This document shows, piece by piece, positions 1-4,843 of a stretch of 7,161 nt of DNA. Positions within the stretch are counted from its first letter, which is position 1, and every line of letters begins with the position of its first letter. Source of the stretch: JACDAF01 sp036276035 (lineage in GTDB: Bacteria; Chloroflexota; Limnocylindria; P2-11E); the NCBI GenBank assembly GCA_036276035.1, contig DASUCM010000145.1:1-7161 (forward strand). The letters run 5' to 3'. The notes below the pieces were generated by a model, which saw only the letters and a program-made list of their open reading frames with translations, did no database searches and had not been told where the DNA came from. A program made the translations under genes and the position numbers.

Positions 1-160
1 CGTCGCGGCCGTGCCCGGCGCGATGGACGCGCACCTCACCGATCCCCTGTTCTGGGGCGCGATCGCGCTCGGGTTCGTCATCGCGTTCCCGTTCGCGTAC
101 CTGGCGAACCGCTGGATGATCGCGCGCGGTGCCGGCCACGCGCACGGAGCGCACCACTAG
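1..160 (+). CDS. C-terminal end of a DUF4396-like membrane protein (partial)
   Basis: Only the last 52 codons are present; the gene begins beyond the left edge and is read in the frame starting at base 2, ending in TAG at 158-160. The fragment contains one hydrophobic helix (FWGAIALGFVIAFPFAYLAN) followed by NRWMIARG and a short tail with four histidines in its last seven residues (HAHGAHH). The layout, an FW opening the last helix then a P..Y..N.W.I.RG end, resembles the C-terminus of DUF4396 proteins, a family of small polytopic membrane proteins of unknown function often met near metal and redox genes. That match is from memory of the family, and only one helix is visible, so another membrane family is possible. 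The His-rich tail could bind metal, which is inference. The gene converges on the minus-strand frame ending at 182, leaving 21 bases between them. Confidence 0.55.
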   Translation, partial: VAAVPGAMDAHLTDPLFWGAIALGFVIAFPFAYLANRWMIARGAGHAHGAHH

Positions 161-177
161 CGCGGCCGGCGCCGCGC
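160..177. terminator. GC-only hairpin between convergent genes, possible weak terminator
   Basis: GCGCGGC at 160-166 pairs perfectly with GCCGCGC at 171-177 around a four-base loop. It lies exactly between two convergent stop codons, where a bidirectional terminator would be expected. There is no T tract on either side, so it is not a canonical intrinsic terminator. In DNA this GC-rich, such stems also arise by chance. Confidence 0.2.
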
Positions 178-181
178 GCGG

Positions 182-259
182 CTACTTCGTCGTGGGCGTG
201 GGCTTCGTCGTCGAGCTCGAGCAGCAGGCGCCGCAGCAGTTGCCGCACTTGCAGGCCAT
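182..259 (-). CDS. 25-aa cysteine-rich peptide, metallothionein-like in composition
   Basis: This is a short frame running from ATG (259 down to 257) to TAG (184 down to 182). It encodes 25 residues. Cysteines sit at 3, 5, 8, 9, 12 and 13 in the spacing CxCxxCCxxCC, followed by a Ser/Thr/Lys/Pro tail (SSSTTKPTPTTK). An eight-base Shine-Dalgarno, GGAGGTGA, stands five bases before the ATG, which is the best ribosome-binding site in the window and the main reason to believe the frame. Six clustered thiols in a 13-residue head suggest binding of a soft metal (Zn, Cu, Cd, As) or an Fe-S or redox role, but I do not recognise a family. It lies 46 nt downstream of the aquaporin stop on the same strand, so co-transcription is likely. 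The long plus-strand frame crossing it is a shadow. It could still be chance, since short frames are common; the signal is the combination of cysteine density and Shine-Dalgarno. Confidence 0.55.
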   Translation of the reverse strand: MACKCGNCCGACCSSSTTKPTPTTK

Positions 260-264
260 GGCAG

Positions 265-272
265 TCACCTCC
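265..272 (-). promoter_or_regulatory. Strong Shine-Dalgarno of the Cys-rich peptide
   Basis: The minus strand reads GGAGGTGA, fully complementary to the UCACCUCC of the 16S rRNA 3' end, with a five-base spacer to the ATG at 259. No annotated larger gene starts here, so the site argues for a real small gene. Confidence 0.6.
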
Positions 273-305
273 AGGTGTTGTGGCGAGAGCGCTCCCTTTT
301 ACAGG

Positions 306-1073
306 CTAGAGGCGCTGCGTCCGGTCGCTCTGCGGCGGCATGGGACGCACCGGCGGCACGATCTCGATCTCCTCGCGCTCGGCCGGGTGTCCGAAGATGT
401 AGAGGTACGAGACGCCCGCGAGCGCAGCCCCGAGGAGCGGGCCGATGATGTGGACGGCGCCGTCGCGCAGGTAGCCGCTCGCGACCGCGGGCCCGAACCA
501 GCGCGCGGGGTTCATCGACGCGCCGGTCAGCGGGCCGCCGACAAGGATGTCCGCGGTGACTGCGAGCCCGATCCCGAAGCCGGCGATCTTCGGCGCGTTC
601 GGCGAGACCGCCGTGCCGAAGACGGCCCACACGAGGAAGAGCGTGAGCAGCGCCTCGATGATGATCGCGGCGAGGAGCGAGATGCCCGGCGCGACGCCGG
701 GGGTCCCGAGGTGCGAAGCGTCCATCGCCGCCGGCGCGTAGTCGAAGATGAGGCGCAGCACGATGCCGGCGAGCAGCGCCCCCGCGAGCTGCGCGCCCCA
801 GTACGTCGGCACGCGCGGCCAGGGATGCTTGCGCGCCACCGCGAGGCCGAGCGTGACGGCGGGGTTGAAGTGCCCGCCCGAGATCGCGCCGAAGCTGGAG
901 ATCGCGACCGAGAGCGCGAGACCGTGCGCGAGGGCGATGCCGAGCAGTCCGACGGCACCGTTCGTCGCCTGGTTCGTCACGATCGCGCCGGCGCCGATGA
1001 CGAAGAACCAGAACGTGCCGCACGCCTCCGCGATCAATGCGCGCGTGTGCTCGGTCATGGCCGTGCCCCTCAT
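306..1073 (-). CDS. Aquaporin / MIP-family channel with a TIP-like pore
   Basis: This is an inner-membrane channel for water and possibly small neutral solutes. The 255-residue length is typical of the MIP family. Both pore half-helices are intact: GGHFNPAVT with NPA at 70-72 in the first half and GASMNPARW with NPA at 188-190 in the second. Hydrophobic helices fill the rest, and the charged C-terminal tail after about residue 228 (ERE, PPVRPMPP) is cytoplasmic. Aligned by eye to E. coli AqpZ, the selectivity-filter residues are H50, I176, A185 and R191. This is the H/I/A/R set known from some plant tonoplast intrinsic proteins and not the F/H/T/R of AqpZ. The start at 1073 was chosen because GGAGGT lies seven bases upstream; a second ATG at 1058 is a weaker alternative. 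The open frame continues upstream to 1592 but only as the antisense of the next gene. The gene is divergent from the lamin-tail gene and probably co-transcribed with the Cys-rich peptide. Confidence 0.93.
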   Translation of the reverse strand: MRGTAMTEHTRALIAEACGTFWFFVIGAGAIVTNQATNGAVGLLGIALAHGLALSVAISSFGAISGGHFNPAVTLGLAVARKHPWPRVPTYWGAQLAGALLAGIVLRLIFDYAPAAMDASHLGTPGVAPGISLLAAIIIEALLTLFLVWAVFGTAVSPNAPKIAGFGIGLAVTADILVGGPLTGASMNPARWFGPAVASGYLRDGAVHIIGPLLGAALAGVSYLYIFGHPAEREEIEIVPPVRPMPPQSDRTQRL

Positions 1074-1080
1074 GCTGCCG

Positions 1081-1086
1081 ACCTCC
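1081..1086 (-). promoter_or_regulatory. Shine-Dalgarno of the aquaporin, fixes its start
   Basis: GGAGGT on the minus strand stands seven bases before the ATG at 1073 and decides between that start and the internal ATG at 1058, which has only GAGGGG before it. The aquaporin leader must therefore extend into the 30-base gap or the start of the divergent gene. Confidence 0.65.
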
Positions 1087-1088
1087 AC

Positions 1089-1094
1089 TATCGT
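1089..1094 (+). promoter_or_regulatory. Possible -10 box (TATCGT) for a leaderless lamin-tail transcript
   Basis: TATCGT fits the TAnnnT form and ends nine bases before the ATG at 1104, so transcription would begin at or within a base or two of the start codon. No Shine-Dalgarno precedes that ATG. No convincing -35 box is seen. Confidence 0.35.
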
Positions 1095-1103
1095 TGCGCT
1101 GCG

Positions 1104-1586
1104 ATGGCGGACTTTAGACCAGTCGAGGCCGCGAAGGCCCGGATCCTCACGATCAAGCCGGCCGCGCCGGGCACGCCGCCCGAGCGCGCGAACGCGGAGT
1201 GGGTCGAGATCCTCGTGAACCTCGACAGCGACCTCGCGAACTGGCGCCTGCAGCACCTGCGCGCGCTCTGGCGGGCGGAGACGGCGCGGCCGGTCGAATG
1301 GGACTGGGTCTACACCTGGGGCTCGCCGGCGTTCGTGCGGGCAGGCGAGATCTACCGCATCCACTCGGGCTCCCAGGTGCGGGCGGCGATGCACCCGGTC
1401 CCCGACGACCTCGTCCCGGGCCGCAAGCACGTGTACTCGGCCGGACCGGTCGCGGCCGCGCGGACCTTCTGGGTGAAAGGTGACTACGTGAGGCTCGTGG
1501 ACGCGTTCGGCACCGTGATCGACGAGGTCGTCGTGTGGCCGGACGACCCGGCGCCCGTGAAGGAGCCGGCGAAAGCGGCGCGGTAG
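1104..1586 (+). CDS. Lamin-tail-domain-like protein
   Basis: This is a 160-residue protein with the pattern of a bacterial lamin tail domain (LTD), an immunoglobulin-like beta sandwich. In order: EWVEILVN at 32-39, a DLANWRLQ strand at 43-50 (compare the family's L.GW.L), GEIYRIHSG at 81-89, then FWVKGDYVRLVDAFGTVIDE at 122-141, which matches the W...GD.v.L.D..G.vvD ending of the family. A Pro/Lys/Ala-rich tail follows. LTDs are usually found in secreted or membrane-linked proteins and are thought to mediate protein or DNA contacts. Here no signal peptide or membrane segment is visible, so it may act in the cytoplasm. The ATG at 1104 is preferred because sequence upstream in the same frame is only the antisense of the aquaporin. 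It has no Shine-Dalgarno. It lies 36 bases upstream of the cytochrome gene in the same direction and probably shares its transcript. The function is unknown. Confidence 0.72.
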   Translation: MADFRPVEAAKARILTIKPAAPGTPPERANAEWVEILVNLDSDLANWRLQHLRALWRAETARPVEWDWVYTWGSPAFVRAGEIYRIHSGSQVRAAMHPVPDDLVPGRKHVYSAGPVAAARTFWVKGDYVRLVDAFGTVIDEVVVWPDDPAPVKEPAKAAR

Positions 1587-1622
1587 GCGCATCCGCCCGG
1601 CGATCGTCCGCGTACTGCTGAC

Positions 1623-2399
1623 GTGTCAGGTCCCGCCCCGAGGCGCGGTCGTCGCAGCATCGTCCTGGCCGCTCTCGGCGGCTTCCTGGCCGCGCTCCTC
1701 CTCGTGGGGCTGGTCGGCCTCCCGCTCGCACTCACGCACCGCAGTGAGCTGCCCTTCGAGCGGCGCATCGCGTCGACGCTCGTCTCCGCCGTGGTCGCGC
1801 TCTCGGCGGGCGACGCGTCGAACCCGGTGGCCGGGAGCGCGGGCGCTATCGCGACCGGCCGCGCCGCCTACACGGGGTCGTGCGCGCTCTGCCACGGCGC
1901 CACGGGGGACGGGCGCGGGCGCTTCGGCACGTCGACGTACCCGGCGGCGGCCGACCTGCTCGACGAGAGCGCCCGCTCGAAGAGCGACGCGCAGCTCTTC
2001 TGGATCACGAAGAACGGACTCAGCTTCACCGGCATGCCCGCGTTCGGCGACGTCTTCGAGGACGACGAGCTGTGGGCGATCGTCGCGTACCTGCGCGCGC
2101 TCCAGCGCGGGACGAGCCGGCCGATCGAGGTGCCTTCGCCCACCCACGTACAGCTCCTCGTCGCGGACCCGCACGGCGACGCGGTCGCGCGCGGAGCGGC
2201 GACGTACTTCGCGCAGGGCTGCGCGCTGTGCCACGGCCCGACGGCCGACGGACCCGACGGCCTCGCGCTCCGCGGGCGGGCGGGGACGCACGTCGTGCGC
2301 GAGGGCCAGCCTGGGATGCCCGCGTTCGGGCCGGATCGCATCAGCGACGCGCAGCTCAGGGACCTCGAGGCCTTCCTGCTCGCTCGCTTCGTGAACTAG
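1623..2399 (+). CDS. Membrane-anchored two-haem cytochrome c
   Basis: This 258-residue electron carrier is anchored by an N-terminal helix (about residues 12-37, after a basic RRGRR start) with the rest outside the cytoplasmic membrane. Two cytochrome c domains follow, each with a CALCHG haem-binding site (C87/C90/H91 and C200/C203/H204). Each also has a downstream GMPAF whose methionine (M138, M232) is the expected sixth iron ligand, so both haems should be His/Met-ligated and of fairly high potential. The second domain is shorter (about 60 residues after CALCH). The tandem arrangement is like cytochrome c4 or class I dihaem donor proteins, but the oxidase or reductase partner is not in the window. 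The GTG at 1623 is the only start codon between the upstream in-frame TAG (1584) and the membrane helix. No Shine-Dalgarno is visible, which leaves the exact start uncertain. It converges on the racemase gene with a 19-base gap and no hairpin seen. Confidence 0.9.
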   Translation: MSGPAPRRGRRSIVLAALGGFLAALLLVGLVGLPLALTHRSELPFERRIASTLVSAVVALSAGDASNPVAGSAGAIATGRAAYTGSCALCHGATGDGRGRFGTSTYPAAADLLDESARSKSDAQLFWITKNGLSFTGMPAFGDVFEDDELWAIVAYLRALQRGTSRPIEVPSPTHVQLLVADPHGDAVARGAATYFAQGCALCHGPTADGPDGLALRGRAGTHVVREGQPGMPAFGPDRISDAQLRDLEAFLLARFVN

Positions 2400-2418
2400 A
2401 CCGAGCGACGCCCGTCCC

Positions 2419-3528
2419 TTAGGCGCGCAGCTCCCGTGTCTCGGTGGCCAGCCTCCGGATCTCGTCCTCGAGGACGGTCACCCCGATCCCCGGCCCGGTC
2501 GGGACGACCATCGTCCCGTCCCGGTCCACGGTGAACGGCTCGCCGATGATCTCCGTCGCGAAGTAGCGCGCCGAGGCCGCGACGTCGCCGGGCACCGAGA
2601 AGTTCGGCAGCGACGCGAGGTGGACGTTGTGCGCCCGGCCGATGCCCATCTCGAGCATCCCGCCGCACCACACCGGGATCGCGCGATCCTGGCAGACGTC
2701 GTGGATCCGCTTCGCGCTCGCGAGGCCGCCGACCCGGCCGGCCTTGATGTTGATGACCTTCGTCGCGCCGATCTCGATGGCCTTGCGCGCGTCGTCCGCG
2801 CTGTGGATGGACTCGTCGAGGCAGATCGGCGTGCGGATCTCGCGCTGCAGCGTGGCGTGGTCGACGATGTCGTCGTGCGCGAGCGGCTGCTCGATCATCG
2901 TCGGGTGGTACGCGTCGATGCGCTTGAAGACCGGCGCGTCGGCGAGCGTGTACGCGGAGTTCGCGTCGAGCATGAACGGCAGCTCCGGGAACCGGTTGCG
3001 CACGGCCTCCGCGATCTCGCTGTCGCGGCCGGGCTTGATCTTCAGCTTCACGCGCTGGTAGCCGCCGGCGAGCTCCTCCTCGATGCGCGCGAGCAGCGCG
3101 TCGATGGATGCCTGGAGCCCGATCGCGACCCCGCAGAGGATGCGGTCGCGCGTCCCGCCGAGGTGCTTCGAGAGCGGGACGCCGGCGCGCTTCGCGGCGA
3201 GATCCCAGACCGCGCTCTCGATAGAGGCCTTCGCCATGCGGTGCTCGCGGATCCAGTCGAGCTCGCGCTCGACCTGCTCGGGACCGGCGAGGTCCACGCC
3301 GAGCAGACGCGGGATCATGATCTCGGTGAGCGCGTACCACACGGTGCGCGGCGTCTCGCCCGAGTACCACGGCAGCTCCGGCGCGACGCTCTCGCCCCAG
3401 CCGACGGCTCCCTCGCTCTCGACGCGGACGATGACGTGCGTCTGATGCGTCTCGACGGAGCCGCTCGTCTCATACGCGCGCTTCAGCGGCAGGCGGACGA
3501 CGAAGAGCTCGACCCGCTCGAGCCTCAC
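2419..3528 (-). CDS. menC: o-Succinylbenzoate synthase / N-succinylamino acid racemase family enzyme
   Basis: This is an enolase-superfamily enzyme of 369 residues, the normal family length. The N-terminal capping domain (about 1-125) carries the family's PWYSGET (53-59) and HRMAKASIESAVWDL (96-110). The TIM barrel has the complete acid-base and metal set: K161-L-K163, metal ligands D188 (LDANSAY), E213 (IEQPL) and D238 (CLDES), and K262 (NIKAGRVGG). VWCGGMLEMGIGRAHN and LPNFSVPGD near the end are also typical. The family converts SHCHC to o-succinylbenzoate in menaquinone synthesis, racemises N-succinylamino acids, or does both. R265 corresponds to the arginine at 266 in Amycolatopsis numbering that has been linked to racemase activity. 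With no other men gene here and a COG3375 partner, racemase activity is favoured by inference. The GTG at 3528 overlaps the upstream stop as GTGA, indicating translational coupling. The symbol refers to the family; menC2 would suit equally. Confidence 0.88.
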   Translation of the reverse strand: MRLERVELFVVRLPLKRAYETSGSVETHQTHVIVRVESEGAVGWGESVAPELPWYSGETPRTVWYALTEIMIPRLLGVDLAGPEQVERELDWIREHRMAKASIESAVWDLAAKRAGVPLSKHLGGTRDRILCGVAIGLQASIDALLARIEEELAGGYQRVKLKIKPGRDSEIAEAVRNRFPELPFMLDANSAYTLADAPVFKRIDAYHPTMIEQPLAHDDIVDHATLQREIRTPICLDESIHSADDARKAIEIGATKVINIKAGRVGGLASAKRIHDVCQDRAIPVWCGGMLEMGIGRAHNVHLASLPNFSVPGDVAASARYFATEIIGEPFTVDRDGTMVVPTGPGIGVTVLEDEIRRLATETRELRA

Positions 3529-4346
3529 GGCCGCCTCGGCTGCGGCACGAGCAGGTACGCGCCGCGGCCGTCCGCCCCCCGAAGGAACTCCACCGCCGCA
3601 TAGCCTGCACCGAACGCCGCCTCGAAGGCGGCGCGGGCCGCGTGCCGCCAGGCCAGCGCGAGGGAGCGGTCGGTCCGCTTCACCGACTGGAAGTCCGAGG
3701 GGATCTCGAGGAGCAGGTGCGACTCGCCAGCCGGGGGCCCGAGGTCGGCGGGCCGTCCGCGCTCGGAGCGCAGGACGTAGCGGATGCCTTCCGCCTCCGC
3801 GGTCTCGAGCGTCGGCGCCCGGTCCTCGCCGCGGAGCCGCTTGTAGGTGCGGTCGTGGCCGACCGGCCACTCCACGTGGAAGCGATCGGACGGGAGCCCC
3901 GCGTTCAGCCGGTCCGGCATGGCGCCGTAGTGATCGCGCAGGTACGTGCGCGCGTAGGTGCCGAGCTTCGCGAAGTTGAAGTGGGCGTTCAGCGCCTCGA
4001 GGGGGTCCATGGTCCAGGTCACGATCTCGATCCCCTGGTCGAGACAGTGGTCGCGCTGCGCCTCCTTCAGCGCGAGCGCGACCCCGCTGCCGCGGTGCCT
4101 CGCCCGGACGGCGAGCATGTGCGAGTGGTGGCGGAAGTGGGCGTCCTGGATGCCCAGGAAGCCGAAGACGAACCCCGCCGGCCGCTCGTCCCCGTCGACG
4201 TAGCCGAGGGCCACGAAGCCGCCGTTGTGCGCCACGGCGAGCAGGAGCGGCGGGGGCACGATCGAGTCGCCCCAGACCTCCTCCTGGATCGGCACGGTCA
4301 GCGCGCAGGCGGCGATGTCGGTGGCGACGTCGATGCGCGCGGTCAC
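3525..4346 (-). CDS. COG3375-type GNAT-superfamily predicted acetyltransferase
   Basis: This 273-residue protein is of the COG3375 type. Its N-terminal half has the GNAT fold signals: QEEVWGD (21-27), VPPPLLLAVAHNGG (30-43), GFVFGFLG (58-65) and the acetyl-CoA-binding RxxGxG loop at 83-88 (RHRGSG) followed by helix ALALKEAQRD. The family hallmark LNAHFNFAKLG (119-129), then HYGAMPDRLNAGLPSDRF (139-156), is intact. The C-terminal part is more variable. Members are predicted N-acyltransferases and are recurrent genomic neighbours of N-succinylamino acid racemase-like enzymes. A succinyl or acetyl transferase supplying N-acylamino acid to the downstream racemase is a reasonable inference, with the acyl donor unproven. 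The start is GTG at 4346, without Shine-Dalgarno; a CATCAT box seven bases ahead hints at a leaderless start. It heads the two-gene minus-strand operon and is divergent from the cyclic-nucleotide-binding gene, 20 bases away. Confidence 0.87.
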   Translation of the reverse strand: MTARIDVATDIAACALTVPIQEEVWGDSIVPPPLLLAVAHNGGFVALGYVDGDERPAGFVFGFLGIQDAHFRHHSHMLAVRARHRGSGVALALKEAQRDHCLDQGIEIVTWTMDPLEALNAHFNFAKLGTYARTYLRDHYGAMPDRLNAGLPSDRFHVEWPVGHDRTYKRLRGEDRAPTLETAEAEGIRYVLRSERGRPADLGPPAGESHLLLEIPSDFQSVKRTDRSLALAWRHAARAAFEAAFGAGYAAVEFLRGADGRGAYLLVPQPRRP

Positions 4347-4352
4347 GGCGGG

Positions 4353-4358
4353 TATGAT
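4353..4358 (+). promoter_or_regulatory. -10 box TATGAT, leaderless start of the cyclic-nucleotide-binding gene
   Basis: TATGAT differs from the sigma-70 consensus at one base and ends eight bases before the ATG at 4367, placing the transcript start at or next to that A. A weak -35 candidate, TCGATG (4330-4335), lies 17 bases upstream. There is no Shine-Dalgarno. The minus strand over the same bases reads CATCAT (4359 down to 4354), a possible -10 for the divergent GTG at 4346, so the two promoters would overlap. Confidence 0.5.
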
Positions 4359-4366
4359 GCGCGCCG

Positions 4367-4810
4367 ATGGCGGGGAACGTGGAATTCCTGAAGCGCGTGC
4401 AGCTGTTCGAGGACCTCGATCAGCGCTCGCTCGACTCCATCGCGAACTCGGCGGTCGAGCAGAGCTACCAGCCCGGGCAGGAGATCGTCCGCCAGGGCGA
4501 CACCGGTGTCGGAGCCTTCATCATCCGCTCCGGCCGCGTCGAGGTCGTGCAGGAGCGCGGCGGGAAGTCCGAGCGCATCGGCGAGCTGAGGTCCGGTGAC
4601 GTCTTCGGCGAGATGGCGCTCCTCGACGAGTTCCCGCGCTCCGCGACCGTCCGCGCGATCGAGCCCACGACCTGCCTCGGCATCCAGCGCTGGCACTTCA
4701 AGGGCATCCTCGAGAGCCACCCGCAGATCGCGCTCGCGCTGCTGCCCGTCCTCACTCGCCGGCTTCGCAGTGCCGAGGCGCACAGCCACGAGGCCGCGGC
4801 GAAGCACTAG
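4367..4810 (+). CDS. Stand-alone cyclic nucleotide-binding domain protein
   Basis: This is a single CRP-type cyclic nucleotide-binding domain of 147 residues. The opening EFLKRVQLFEDLD (6-18) leads into the beta barrel: QPGQEIVRQGDTG (35-47), FIIRSGRVEVV (51-61), then the phosphate-binding cassette with FGEMALL (80-86) and PRSATVRA (90-97). E82 and R91 correspond to the glutamate and arginine that hold the ribose and cyclic phosphate of cAMP in E. coli CRP, so ligand binding is expected. A C-terminal helix (about 108-135) and a His/Ala-rich end follow. There is no helix-turn-helix, kinase or channel part, so it is not a CRP-type transcription factor by itself and probably works by binding a partner. 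It is followed 33 bases later, on the same strand, by a nucleotide cyclase gene, which makes that enzyme's product its likely ligand. This pairing is inference. Confidence 0.88.
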   Translation: MAGNVEFLKRVQLFEDLDQRSLDSIANSAVEQSYQPGQEIVRQGDTGVGAFIIRSGRVEVVQERGGKSERIGELRSGDVFGEMALLDEFPRSATVRAIEPTTCLGIQRWHFKGILESHPQIALALLPVLTRRLRSAEAHSHEAAAKH

Positions 4811-4830
4811 CCGCTCCACGCGGGCGCCCG

Positions 4831-4836
4831 TACTCT
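4831..4836 (+). promoter_or_regulatory. Possible -10 box (TACTCT) for a leaderless cyclase transcript
   Basis: TACTCT fits TAnnnT and ends seven bases before the ATG at 4844. No Shine-Dalgarno lies in the 33-base gap after the upstream stop. This suggests the cyclase can be transcribed from its own start as well as by read-through. No -35 box is evident. Confidence 0.4.
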
Positions 4837-4843
4837 CGCGCTG

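Noticed and set aside
281..300. Palindrome GAGCGCTC between the aquaporin stop and the Cys-rich peptide, considered as a terminator
   Set aside because: The stem is four bases per arm with no loop room and no following T tract, so co-transcription across it remains plausible.
129..1103. Long plus-strand open frame in phase with the lamin-tail gene, which could extend its N-terminus by 325 residues
   Set aside because: It is the exact antisense of the well-supported aquaporin and Cys-rich peptide, with Arg/Asp/Glu-rich low-complexity translation and no recognisable domain.
1074..1592. Minus-strand N-terminal extension of the aquaporin frame
   Set aside because: It is antisense to the lamin-tail gene. 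The aquaporin family length and the GGAGGT at 1081-1086 fix the start at 1073.
2620..3603. 327-codon plus-strand open frame
   Set aside because: It is antisense to the racemase gene, with no motif and biased composition.
3529..3870. Upstream in-frame extension of the racemase frame on the minus strand
   Set aside because: It lies inside the acetyltransferase gene in another frame. The GTG at 3528 gives the family's normal N-terminus.
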